Translations under genes and position numbers: made by a program
Assembly: GCA_902803365.1 (NCBI GenBank)
Contig: CADCPU010000238.1
Span: forward strand, 1 to 7,928
Direction of reading: 5' to 3'
Length of the DNA: 7,928 bases
Origin: Oscillospiraceae bacterium
Lineage (GTDB): Bacteria; Bacillota_A; Clostridia; Saccharofermentanales; Saccharofermentanaceae
Shown here: positions 1 through 6,894 of the stretch, one piece after another
How positions within the stretch are numbered: position 1 is the first letter of the stretch
Layout: every line of letters starts with the position of its first letter
Notes under the pieces: generated by a model
The model's database searches: none
What the model was told of the DNA's origin: nothing
Seen by the model: only the letters and a program-made list of their open reading frames with translations

Positions 1-1
1 A

Positions 2-649
2 ACCAACGTATCACATGATATAAAGACGCCTTTGACGTCGATCATAAACTATACGGATCTGATATCGAAGGAGAAGACTGACAACAGCAAGATAACGGAA
101 TATACCGAGGTATTAACCAGGCAGTCGGATAAGCTCAAAAGGCTTATCGAAGATCTGGTAGAAGCATCTAAGGCTTCTACCGGAAACATAGAAGTAGAAC
201 TCGTTCCGTGCGAGGCGGGGATATTCCTGACGCAATGCGCGGGTGAATTCGAAGACAGATTCAACAGCTGTGAGCTTACGCAGGTAGTAAGTGTGCCTGA
301 TAAGGAAATAAAGATAAATGCAGACGGAAGAAGGATGCTCAGAGTATTCGACAATCTGATGTCCAATATCTGCAAGTATTCGCAGCCCGGTACCAGAGTG
401 TATATGACATTGAAAGAAGAAGGGAACGAAGCGGTATTTGAGTTCAAGAATACTTCAAAAGATGCGCTCAATATGACGGAAGAAGAGCTCATGGAACGCT
501 TCACAAGGGGAGACAAGTCCAGGAATACCGAAGGAAACGGTTTGGGACTTGCGATCGCGAGAAGCCTCACGGAACTTCAGGGAGGCAGGCTCAACATAGA
601 CATCGACGGAGATCTTTTCAAGGCATATGTGAGATTTCCAAAACTTTAA
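2..649 (+). CDS. Sensor histidine kinase, C-terminal part (5' end outside window)
   Basis: This is the catalytic half of a membrane-type two-component histidine kinase, which would phosphorylate a response regulator not seen here. The frame is open from the left edge, so the true start lies upstream. The TTG at 32 is an internal leucine codon. The first visible residues form the H-box, SHDIKTPL, with the phospho-accepting His at 14-16. A helical dimerisation segment follows. The ATPase domain has an N-box (DNLMSN, 350-367), an F-box-like ERFTRGDKSRN stretch and a G2 box GNGLGLAIA (533-559). The usual DxGxG G1 motif is replaced by a KNTSKD stretch. I believe this is common in a subgroup of Firmicute kinases, so it does not by itself suggest loss of activity. 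The sensor domain and signal are not visible. A terminator follows 17 bases after the stop, so this is the end of its transcription unit. Confidence 0.93.
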   Translation, partial: TNVSHDIKTPLTSIINYTDLISKEKTDNSKITEYTEVLTRQSDKLKRLIEDLVEASKASTGNIEVELVPCEAGIFLTQCAGEFEDRFNSCELTQVVSVPDKEIKINADGRRMLRVFDNLMSNICKYSQPGTRVYMTLKEEGNEAVFEFKNTSKDALNMTEEELMERFTRGDKSRNTEGNGLGLAIARSLTELQGGRLNIDIDGDLFKAYVRFPKL

Positions 650-666
650 ACCATCAAACCCGGAGG

Positions 667-690
667 GCGCCCTAAACAGGGCGCTTTTCT
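667..690 (+). terminator. Intrinsic terminator after the histidine kinase
   Basis: A 7-bp perfect, GC-rich stem (GCGCCCT at 667-673 pairing with AGGGCGC at 678-684) has a 4-base AAAC loop and is followed directly by TTTTCT. It lies 17 bases after the kinase stop codon and separates that gene from the polyamine operon. Confidence 0.9.
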
Positions 691-727
691 AATGCAAGGA
701 ATTTAACAAAATAAAGGTTTAAGCGTA

Positions 728-756
728 TTTACATAGGGGGTGGAGGAAAGTATAAT
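728..756 (+). promoter_or_regulatory. Sigma-A type promoter of the regulator-potABCD operon
   Basis: A -35 box TTTACA (728-733, five of six consensus bases) is separated by exactly 17 bases from a perfect -10 box TATAAT (751-756). Transcription would start near 762-764, giving a leader of about 50 bases before the regulator's start codon. It is the only convincing promoter between the terminator at 667-690 and potD, so it probably drives the whole operon. Confidence 0.85.
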
Positions 757-764
757 GTCTTTGT

Positions 765-785
765 GTGTTTAGTATTATTAAACAC
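765..785 (+). promoter_or_regulatory. Palindromic operator candidate at the transcription start
   Basis: Perfect inverted arms GTGTTTA (765-771) and TAAACAC (779-785) flank a 7-base AT-rich centre. The site begins at about +1 to +3 of the predicted transcript. A dimeric helix-turn-helix protein bound here would block transcription start or early elongation. The first gene downstream encodes such a protein, so autoregulation by the XRE-cupin regulator is the simplest reading. That link is inference. The arms could also form a weak RNA hairpin, but no T-run follows, so it is not a terminator. Confidence 0.6.
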
Positions 786-798
786 GGAGTTTACTTTT

Positions 799-805
799 AA
801 GGAGG
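799..805 (+). promoter_or_regulatory. Strong ribosome binding site that fixes a TTG start
   Basis: AAGGAGG lies 9 bases before the TTG at 815-817. No in-frame ATG or GTG occurs between the in-frame stop at 779-781 and this TTG, so the Shine-Dalgarno sequence decides the regulator's start. Confidence 0.85.
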
Positions 806-814
806 CGGACGGTT

Positions 815-1354
815 TTGGAGATCGGCGAGAAGATCAAGTTTTTAAGACTTCAGAACGGCCTTACCCAGGAGGAGCTGGGTGACCGCTGTGAGCTGTCCAA
901 GGGATTTATCTCACAGCTTGAGAGAGATATGACGTCCCCCTCGATCCAGACGCTCAAAGATATATTGGAGACACTCGGAACGGACCTCGCGAGCTTTTTC
1001 GATGACGTGGAAGAAGAGAAGGTCGTGTTCGGAGCGGATGATTACGCGATCAAGGCGGATCCCGAACTCAAAAACGAGATCTGCTGGCTCATTCCAAATG
1101 CCCAGAAGAACGAGACGGAGCCCGTGCTCCTGACGCTCGAAGAAGGCGGACGAACGTATCCGGATAATCCCCACGAAGGCGAAGAGATAGGTTACGTTCT
1201 TGAAGGGCAGATCACGGTCGTGATAGGGAATAAGATGTATCCGGCCAAGAAGGGTGACAGTTTTTATATTAAGCCCGACAAGCCCCATTATCTGATGAAC
1301 AGGGGCAGGAAACAGGCAAAGGTGATATGGATATCGTCGCCGCCGAGTTTTTAG
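815..1354 (+). CDS. XRE-family regulator with C-terminal cupin domain (PuuR-like)
   Basis: This 179-residue protein is probably a cytoplasmic transcription regulator of the polyamine transport genes downstream. Residues 5-60 form an XRE/Cro-type helix-turn-helix; TQEEL (17-21) is the second helix and SKGFISQLE (28-36) the recognition helix. An acidic linker (about 64-69) leads to a cupin_2 beta-barrel (about 104-175) with the conserved HEGEEIGYVLEG stretch (from His120) and GDSFYIKPDKPH (ending at His158), the usual ligand-sensing pocket. The length fits the XRE-cupin family, which includes the E. coli putrescine regulator PuuR. Translation starts at TTG, supported by AAGGAGG 9 bases upstream. 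potA begins 23 bases after the stop with no terminator between, so it is the first gene of the operon. The ligand is not readable from the sequence; polyamine sensing is inferred from family and context. Confidence 0.92.
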   Translation: MEIGEKIKFLRLQNGLTQEELGDRCELSKGFISQLERDMTSPSIQTLKDILETLGTDLASFFDDVEEEKVVFGADDYAIKADPELKNEICWLIPNAQKNETEPVLLTLEEGGRTYPDNPHEGEEIGYVLEGQITVVIGNKMYPAKKGDSFYIKPDKPHYLMNRGRKQAKVIWISSPPSF

Positions 1355-1377
1355 AGAAACAGTTGTGAGGTAGCGTT

Positions 1378-2562
1378 ATGAGTGACAAGGAGATCAAAAG
1401 ACCGGGACAGCTTTTGGAAGACAAGACCGGTCAGGAGCATATTATCGAGATCAAGGACCTGAACAAGAGTTTTGACGGACTCCAGGTCTTGAAGAATATT
1501 ACTTTTTATATCAGAAACAACGAGTTTATGACGTTGCTCGGACCTTCGGGCTGCGGTAAGTCAACGACGCTCAGGATCATTGCGGGTTTTGAGACGGCTG
1601 ATTCGGGTATCGTTAACTTTGAGGGGAGCGACCTGATGAGCGTTCCGGCGCACAAGAGACATATCAATACGGTATTCCAGAGATATGCGCTATTCCCGCA
1701 TCTGAACGTTTTCGATAACGTGGCATTCGGACTTCATATCAAGAAGGTACCGAAGAACGAGGTCAAGGAGCGAGTCGGCAAGGCGCTCAAGACTGTCGGT
1801 CTTGAAGGCTATGAGAAGAGATATATCGACCAGCTCTCGGGCGGTCAGATGCAGCGTGTCGCGATCGCGAGAGCCATCATCAACAGACCGCGCGTGCTTC
1901 TTCTCGATGAGCCTTTGGGTGCGCTCGACCTTAAGATGCGTAAGGAGATGCAGATCGAGCTCAAGCAGATGCAAAGAGAACTCGGAATCACGTTCGTATA
2001 TGTTACACACGACCAGGAAGAGGCTCTTACGATGTCTGATACGATCCTCGTAATGAAGGACGGTGAGATCCAGCAGATCGGCACGCCTATCGATATCTAT
2101 AATGAACCAAAGAATGCATATGTTGCGGACTTTATCGGTGAGTCTAATATCATTCCGGGCAAGATGAGGAAGGATCTCGAAGTCACATTCGCAGGCAAGA
2201 CCTTCGAGTGTGTAGATCCGCTGTTCCCGGAGTTTAAGGCAGGCGAGGACAACGATGTTGACGTTGTCGTAAGGCCTGAGGATATCTACGTTAAGACAGA
2301 GGACAAGGACAGGATAAACGGTACTGTAGAGAGCATCGTATTTAAGGGTGTTCACTACGAGATCATGGTCAAGTCAGATAACGGCGTTGACTGGATGATC
2401 CACGACGTTGACCCTGTTACGGTCGGTCAGAGAGTCGGTCTGACATTCGATCCTGACGACATCCATATCATGCGCAAGTCCAGATTCTCGCCTGTAGCGG
2501 GAGAGTTCGGCGTGCAGGGTGTCGAGAAGGAAGAAGAAGCCGGAGGTACGGGAGATGAGTGA
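1378..2562 (+). CDS. potA: Spermidine/putrescine ABC transporter ATP-binding protein
   Basis: PotA is the cytoplasmic ATPase that powers polyamine import through PotB-PotC. The 394-residue protein carries the full ABC set: Walker A GPSGCGKS (55-62), Q-loop Gln101 in FQRYALFPH, signature LSGGQ (153-157), Walker B VLLLDEP (173-179), D-loop GALD (181-184) and switch His211. Residues from about 250 to 365 form the TOBE-type regulatory domain typical of PotA and related importers. The length is slightly above the family norm because of about 20 extra N-terminal residues and a short acidic tail. The ATG at 1378 has a modest GTGAGG site 7 bases upstream. The Glu/Gly-rich C-terminus (EEEAGGTGDE) overlaps the ribosome binding site of potB, and the stop codon overlaps the potB start. 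The adjacent permeases and PotD make polyamines the likely substrate. Confidence 0.96.
   Translation: MSDKEIKRPGQLLEDKTGQEHIIEIKDLNKSFDGLQVLKNITFYIRNNEFMTLLGPSGCGKSTTLRIIAGFETADSGIVNFEGSDLMSVPAHKRHINTVFQRYALFPHLNVFDNVAFGLHIKKVPKNEVKERVGKALKTVGLEGYEKRYIDQLSGGQMQRVAIARAIINRPRVLLLDEPLGALDLKMRKEMQIELKQMQRELGITFVYVTHDQEEALTMSDTILVMKDGEIQQIGTPIDIYNEPKNAYVADFIGESNIIPGKMRKDLEVTFAGKTFECVDPLFPEFKAGEDNDVDVVVRPEDIYVKTEDKDRINGTVESIVFKGVHYEIMVKSDNGVDWMIHDVDPVTVGQRVGLTFDPDDIHIMRKSRFSPVAGEFGVQGVEKEEEAGGTGDE
2542..2546 (+). promoter_or_regulatory. Ribosome binding site deciding the potB start
   Basis: GGAGG lies 8 bases before the ATG at 2555. This favours 2555 over an in-frame GTG at 2519, which would place 12 extra, highly charged residues ahead of the protein and extend the overlap with potA. 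Confidence 0.85.
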
Positions 2563-3991
2563 ACTTAAAGAGCGCTTCAAGCTCTTGCCCCTTCATGCCA
2601 TCGTAATGGCTCTCTCGGGATTTGCTTCACTGATCTTCATGTTTATCCCGATGTTCGAGCTATACGTGCAGTACGTACCTCGTAAGGTCTACTCTCATTT
2701 TACGATGCTCTTAAGTCCGAAGATCACGACGGTCCTTCGCGATAAGACGGTCGAACTCGATTTCCTGAAGTTCGGAGCCGTGATGTTCGTTGCGACGATA
2801 ATTGTCAGTGTAGCGGTCATGACCTTAAGCCTCGGCTATTATCTCTTTGTTGATAATGCGAAGAAGAAGCGTATCGGCTGCCTGATCATCATGGGCCTTT
2901 ACTTCATAAGAGGTGCGCTTCACGTCTATACTCTCTCAAGGATGATCACGCCTGAGATCTTGAATGCTCAGAAGATGACGACACAGAGGCTCTACGTAGC
3001 TCAGACGCTCGCAGGTAACATCCTGATAGTCCTTTTGTTTATCGGTATGGTAGCGGCTCTGTACGGTGCCCTCGGACTTCGCATGAGCCTTAAGATGTTC
3101 TCGTATCCTTATATCCTCTGGGTCATCGTATTTACGATCCTGCCGCTCCTTCTTATCGCGTTCAGAGCATTCTTCGCGAAAACATCCGGCGGCTACGAGT
3201 TTACGCTCGGAGGCTTTGACATACTCTTTGAGAACAAGACCGTAACTTCCACCTTCTACGGTATGGAAGTAAGGCTTCAGGAGCATTTCTCAGTATTCCT
3301 GAGATCGCTCGACTTCGCTATATGGACGACTATAGGATGCCTCATCATATCGTATCCTCTGGCATATATCCTCGCAGGCAGGACAAAGAGACTTCATAAG
3401 CAGAGCAGCATGATGATCATGCTCTTCGTCCTTCCGATGTGGATGAATACGATGCTCAGGACATACGCTTGGCGCGCATTCTTCGGACAGACAGGTGTTC
3501 TTAATAACTTGCTCAAGTCAGCAGGTCTCATCGCAGATCCGATCGGTTTCCTCAAGAACCCGGTTGCGGCAGACATTATAACAAAGCTCGTCATGGTCAA
3601 CGACTTCCTGCCGTTTATGCTCCTGCCGATCTACTCGATCCTCGTAAAGATCGACGATTCGCTGTCACAGGCATCGAGAGACCTGGGTGCCAACGGCGTT
3701 CAGACATTTACAAGAGTAATATTCCCGCTCTCGCTTCCTGGCGTCATATCGGGAATACAGATGGTATTCATGCCGTCACTTACGTTCTTCATGATCCCTG
3801 ACATCATAAGCGAGGGATCGACGACTACAATAGGTAACACGGTGCAGACATTCATCCTGAACGAGAGCAGCACCTATCAGCAGGCAGGTAACGTACTGTC
3901 GCTCCTGCTCCTGATATTCGTTCTCATAACTATGGGTCTTCTCAGGAATCAGGATAAAGACGCGGGAAGCGGAGGAGGAATGGTATTATGA
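2555..3991 (+). CDS. potB: Spermidine/putrescine ABC transporter permease PotB, with N-terminal membrane extension
   Basis: This is an inner-membrane subunit of the polyamine importer. Residues about 181-478 match PotB: a first membrane segment (183-206), an outside loop, then five more segments near 251-273, 284-305, 345-365, 394-418 and 443-463. The EAA-type coupling loop that docks on PotA reads QASRDLGANGVQTF (372-385), then IFPLSLPG. Characteristic PotB stretches such as FVLPMWMNTMLRTYAW (291-306) and FLPFMLLPIYS (351-361) are present. The oddity is length: 478 residues against about 270-300 for the family. Residues 1-180 add four predicted membrane segments (about 14-37, 72-99, 105-128, 148-175) in the same open frame; I do not recognise this region. 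The ATG at 2555 is preferred because of GGAGG 8 bases upstream and overlaps the potA stop by 8 bases. The stop overlaps the potC start by 4 bases. Confidence 0.93.
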   Translation: MSELKERFKLLPLHAIVMALSGFASLIFMFIPMFELYVQYVPRKVYSHFTMLLSPKITTVLRDKTVELDFLKFGAVMFVATIIVSVAVMTLSLGYYLFVDNAKKKRIGCLIIMGLYFIRGALHVYTLSRMITPEILNAQKMTTQRLYVAQTLAGNILIVLLFIGMVAALYGALGLRMSLKMFSYPYILWVIVFTILPLLLIAFRAFFAKTSGGYEFTLGGFDILFENKTVTSTFYGMEVRLQEHFSVFLRSLDFAIWTTIGCLIISYPLAYILAGRTKRLHKQSSMMIMLFVLPMWMNTMLRTYAWRAFFGQTGVLNNLLKSAGLIADPIGFLKNPVAADIITKLVMVNDFLPFMLLPIYSILVKIDDSLSQASRDLGANGVQTFTRVIFPLSLPGVISGIQMVFMPSLTFFMIPDIISEGSTTTIGNTVQTFILNESSTYQQAGNVLSLLLLIFVLITMGLLRNQDKDAGSGGGMVL

Positions 3992-4788
3992 GATTTCTTA
4001 AAAAACTCCTTCCGGGCTTTTATATCGCACTGGTATTTGCGTTCCTGTATCTGCCGATCGCGGTATTGATCCTCTTCTCGTTCAATAACATACCGAAGTC
4101 ATATATCTGGGGCGGCTTTACGCTTCGAAACTACACGAACCTCTTCAGCGGCAGTGACGGAGGACAGCTCTTTCAGGCGCTTTTGACGACACTCAAGGTC
4201 GCGGCGATCGCATCTGTCGTATCGACTGTTATCGCGGTATTCAGCTGTCTCGGAATGTCTTACTTGAGCAAGAGGCTTCAGGGCATACTCTTTAACCTGA
4301 CGTATGTGCCGAACGTTATGCCGGAGCTCGTTACGGGTATCTCGTTCATGCTCCTCTTCTCGTTCCTCGGTGTTCAGAAGGGCGAGTTCACTCTGATACT
4401 GGCGCACATCGCTTTCTGCGTTCCGTTCGCGGTATTGTCCATCAATCCTAAGCTCAAGCAGCTCGACAAGAACCTGTCGGAGGCGGCGATGGACCTCGGT
4501 GCGACGCAGTGGCAGACACTAAGGCTCGTCATAATCCCCGAGATCATGCCGGGAATCATATCGTCACTTCTCCTGACATTCACGATGTCGGTAGATGACT
4601 ACCTCGTAAGTAACTTTAACGTAGACAGTACGGTACAGACACTGCCTATGAAGATCTATTCGATGACCAAGTTCGGCGTAAACCCGAAGATGAATGCGCT
4701 GTCGTCGATCATGTTTACAGTAATATTCGTGATACTGATGGTATCCAACATAATGAATCTTAAGAAAAAAGGAGCGAAAACAAAATGA
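3988..4788 (+). CDS. potC: Spermidine/putrescine ABC transporter permease PotC
   Basis: This is the second permease subunit, pairing with PotB to form the membrane channel. At 266 residues it has the normal family length and about six membrane segments: 11-32, 66-90, 102-126, 133-153, 186-206 and 238-256. The coupling loop is canonical, SEAAMDLGATQWQTLRLVI followed by IPEIMPG, with EAA at 165-167 and Gly171. The segment SFNNIPKSYIWGGFTLRNYTNLF (31-53) resembles the outer loop after the first helix in PotC. The ATG overlaps the potB stop as ATGA, and GGAGGAGGA (3971-3979) supplies the ribosome binding site from within the potB 3' end, which explains PotB's GSGGG tail. The stop in turn overlaps the potD start, so the subunits are probably made by coupled translation. 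Confidence 0.96.
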   Translation: MRFLKKLLPGFYIALVFAFLYLPIAVLILFSFNNIPKSYIWGGFTLRNYTNLFSGSDGGQLFQALLTTLKVAAIASVVSTVIAVFSCLGMSYLSKRLQGILFNLTYVPNVMPELVTGISFMLLFSFLGVQKGEFTLILAHIAFCVPFAVLSINPKLKQLDKNLSEAAMDLGATQWQTLRLVIIPEIMPGIISSLLLTFTMSVDDYLVSNFNVDSTVQTLPMKIYSMTKFGVNPKMNALSSIMFTVIFVILMVSNIMNLKKKGAKTK

Positions 4789-5894
4789 AGAAGGGTTTGA
4801 AGAAGCTTTTAACATCAGCAGTGACCGTTGCTTTTATCGGTGCTGTCATGATGTCGACAACGGCCTGCGACAAGAAGCAGGAGATCGTAGTATATAACTG
4901 GGGTGAGTACATAGCAGAGGATACTATCGCGAAGTTCGAAGAGAAGTTTCCTCAGTACAAGGTCGTCTACAGAGAGTTTGAGACTAACGAGAGCATGTAT
5001 CCTACGCTCAGCAATTCCTATGACGTTATCATCCCTTCAGAATATATGGTGTGCCGTCTCATCAATGAGGAGCGCATCCAGCCTTTGGATTGGGAACTCC
5101 TTCCTGACGTAACAAAGTATATGGATCCTATCTTCAAGGAGCTCGTCTATTCTTCAGATAAGAATCTCTCTAACGAAGTATTGGACTATGCAGTACCGTA
5201 TCTTTACTGCACGGTAGGTCTTGTATACGATGCAAACAAGATCGATATCCCGGAGGGAACGACGGATGCCAAGGAGATCTGGAAGTGCCTTTTCGATGAG
5301 AGCGACAAGCAGGAGATCGGTATGTACGATTCGATGCGTGAGTCCATCGGTTGTGCTCTTAACTACCTCGGATATTCCATCAACACTATGGATGAAGCAC
5401 AGCTCCAGGAGGCTTTGGACCTTCTCATCAAGCAGAAGAAAGCATTCAATCCTGCATATGGCGTAGATAACCTCAAGGATAAGATGGCATCGGGCGAGCT
5501 TGCAGCTTCACTTGCATGGTCCGGCGACCACATCGTAATGCTCGACAGGATCGAGGAGCTCGGCAACGACATCGATCTTCGCTATGCTCTCCCTTCAGGA
5601 TCCAACTGGAGTGTCGACATGATGTGCGTGCCTACAAATGCAAAGAACTATGAGGGTGCTCATGCATTCATCAACTTCATGTATGATCCTCAGATCGCGC
5701 TCGAAAACTGTGAATACGTAGGATATTCGACTCCGAACACAGAGGCACGCGCTATGCTTGACCCTGAAGTTTCCCAGAATATCAACTACTATCCGGACAA
5801 GAATACATTCGCAACTTTGGAAGTTTACTACTCCTCAGCAGCCATCGAAGAGAAGTATGCAACCATCTGGAACACCGTAAAAGCAAGTTCATAA
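4785..5894 (+). CDS. potD: Spermidine/putrescine-binding lipoprotein PotD
   Basis: This is the extracellular, lipid-anchored substrate-binding protein of the importer (369 residues). A lysine-rich start, hydrophobic core and STTAC lipobox give signal peptidase II cleavage before Cys28. The mature part matches PotD: VVYNWGEYI (35-43), FETNESMYPTLSNSYDVIIPS (65-85), MYDSMRES (180-187), LAWSGDH (243-249), VDMMCVPTNAKN (277-288) and YSTPNTEAR (314-322). By eye against E. coli PotD from memory, Trp39, Tyr42, Glu186, Trp245 and Asp278 fall at polyamine-contact positions. The place of E. coli Asp168 is Ser183, and the Trp two places before the conserved Asp is Ser276, with a Trp one residue earlier (Trp275). 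Preference between spermidine and putrescine therefore cannot be read off. The ATG overlaps the potC stop as ATGA, with GGAG 10 bases upstream. Confidence 0.95.
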   Translation: MKKGLKKLLTSAVTVAFIGAVMMSTTACDKKQEIVVYNWGEYIAEDTIAKFEEKFPQYKVVYREFETNESMYPTLSNSYDVIIPSEYMVCRLINEERIQPLDWELLPDVTKYMDPIFKELVYSSDKNLSNEVLDYAVPYLYCTVGLVYDANKIDIPEGTTDAKEIWKCLFDESDKQEIGMYDSMRESIGCALNYLGYSINTMDEAQLQEALDLLIKQKKAFNPAYGVDNLKDKMASGELAASLAWSGDHIVMLDRIEELGNDIDLRYALPSGSNWSVDMMCVPTNAKNYEGAHAFINFMYDPQIALENCEYVGYSTPNTEARAMLDPEVSQNINYYPDKNTFATLEVYYSSAAIEEKYATIWNTVKASS

Positions 5895-5904
5895 TGCATT
5901 CAAG

Positions 5905-5933
5905 TTGATTTTTCGGGTAATCAGGTATATCCT
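5905..5933 (+). promoter_or_regulatory. Weak promoter candidate ahead of proB
   Basis: In the 70-base gap between potD and proB, TTGATT (5905-5910) and TATCCT (5928-5933) are spaced by 17 bases. Each matches only four of six consensus bases. No intrinsic terminator is visible in the gap, so proB may simply be read through from the pot operon. The call is tentative. Confidence 0.2.
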
Positions 5934-5964
5934 TAATTGACTATTTTTTGCATAGGAGAATAAC

Positions 5965-6798
5965 ATGGGGACAGTAGACGGCGGATCCCGTATGGAGATC
6001 AACTTCGCCAAACGTATCGTAATCAAAGTCGGAACATCGACGATAACCTATGAGAACGGACGTATGAATCACGGTAATATCGACAGACTCTGCCGTGCCA
6101 TAGCCGATCTTATGAACGCCGGTAAGGAAGTGGTACTTGTAACTTCAGGTGCTATCGGAGTAGGCATCGGATGCCTTAATCTCCCCGAGCGACCAACGTC
6201 CATGAGAGACAAGCAGGCTATCGCTGCCGTAGGTCAGTGCGAACTTATGAATTCATATACGAGGAGCTTTTCCGAGTATTCCTATGTTTGCGGCCAGATC
6301 CTTCTTACAAAGGACGATCTGCTCGATAACCTTACAAAATCCAATATCTCGAATACCATCGAGGCACTTCTCGAGAAGAAGATCGTTCCTGTAGTAAACG
6401 AGAACGACTCTGTATCTACGACAGAGATCCTTCATAACGGAACATTCGGTGACAACGACACGCTCTCTGCGCATGTTGCCTGCCTCGTTAACGCAGACCT
6501 CCTGATCATCCTCTCGGATATCGACGGTCTTTATGATGACAATCCGCGTGAGAATCCGAACGCAAAGAGGATCTCATACGTTGAAGAGATCACAAACGAG
6601 ATGCTCCAGGCTTCCACAGGTGCAGGTTCCAAGCTCGGAACAGGCGGAATGTACACCAAGCTTACCGCCATGCAGAAGGTTACTGCCTGCGGTATCAACG
6701 GAGTTATCGCAGAAGGTTCGAGCCCGCAGGTACTTGAGACGATCCTCGAATGCGAGGATATCGGAACATTCTTCCTTGCCAAGGAACCGATAATGTAA
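5965..6798 (+). CDS. proB: Glutamate 5-kinase, short form without PUA domain
   Basis: This cytoplasmic enzyme phosphorylates L-glutamate with ATP to give L-glutamyl 5-phosphate, the first step of proline synthesis. The 277-residue protein is one amino-acid-kinase domain: RIVIKVGTSTIT (17-28, Lys21), VVLVTSGAIGVG (56-67), VNENDSV (144-150, Asp148), FGDNDTLSA (161-169), LSDIDGLYDDNP (183-194) and GTGGMYTKLTA (225-235, Lys232), all hallmarks of ProB. The C-terminal PUA domain of the E. coli enzyme (367 residues) is missing; a kinase-only form is common in bacteria. The ATG at 5965 has AGGAGA (5954-5959) 5 bases upstream. An ATG at 5992 with a weaker GGCGGA would remove nine residues and is a real alternative. 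The usual partner proA is not beside it: a terminator follows directly. With 70 bases and no terminator after potD, co-transcription with pot is possible. Confidence 0.95.
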   Translation: MGTVDGGSRMEINFAKRIVIKVGTSTITYENGRMNHGNIDRLCRAIADLMNAGKEVVLVTSGAIGVGIGCLNLPERPTSMRDKQAIAAVGQCELMNSYTRSFSEYSYVCGQILLTKDDLLDNLTKSNISNTIEALLEKKIVPVVNENDSVSTTEILHNGTFGDNDTLSAHVACLVNADLLIILSDIDGLYDDNPRENPNAKRISYVEEITNEMLQASTGAGSKLGTGGMYTKLTAMQKVTACGINGVIAEGSSPQVLETILECEDIGTFFLAKEPIM

Positions 6799-6820
6799 TT
6801 ATTTCAAATAGTAACGATAA

Positions 6821-6856
6821 GGGGCTATCTCAGAATATTGGGATAGCCCCCTTTTT
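6821..6856 (+). terminator. Intrinsic terminator after proB
   Basis: GGGGCTATC (6821-6829) pairs perfectly with GATAGCCCC (6842-6850). The 12-base interval can pair further (CAG with TTG, one G-T), leaving a small loop. CTTTTT follows at 6851-6856. It lies 22 bases after the proB stop and should end the forward transcript. Its T-run merges into the first unit of the palindromic repeat array. Confidence 0.92.
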
Positions 6857-6894
6857 ACGGATACATTCGAGAAAAAAACGTTTTGTCCCCGTAA
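6855..6894. repeat. Palindrome unit 1 (degenerate right arm)
   Basis: The left arm TTACGGATACAT (6855-6866) is intact. The right arm reads TTGTCCCCGTAA (6883-6894), so TTACGG/CCGTAA pairs, then two mismatches precede ACA/TGT. The loop is A- then T-rich. Its first bases are shared with the T-run of the proB terminator. Confidence 0.7.

Noticed and set aside
32..34. TTG at 32 as the start of the kinase gene
   Set aside because: It is the Leu of the H-box motif KTPL, and the frame is open to the left edge, so the gene begins outside the window.
49..570. Long minus-strand open frame opposite the histidine kinase
   Set aside because: The plus strand encodes clear kinase motifs. The antisense translation is low-complexity Ser/Leu-rich with no recognisable domain, so it is a shadow.
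1690..2355. Minus-strand open frame of about 220 codons opposite potA
   Set aside because: It is antisense to conserved ABC ATPase motifs, has no ribosome binding site or neighbour on its strand, and shows no recognisable domain.
2519..2554. GTG at 2519 as the potB start
   Set aside because: It would add 12 charged residues and extend the overlap with potA, and it lacks a good ribosome binding site. The ATG at 2555 has GGAGG at ideal spacing.
5906..5948. Possible terminator between potD and proB (TGATT/AATCA stem with a later T-run)
   Set aside because: The stem is only 5 AT-rich pairs, and the T-run at 5943-5948 is about 20 bases further on, so it does not form a terminator.
5937..5965. 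TTGACT at 5937 as a -35 box for proB
   Set aside because: The matching -10 position (about 5960-5965) falls on the proB start itself and has no good hexamer.
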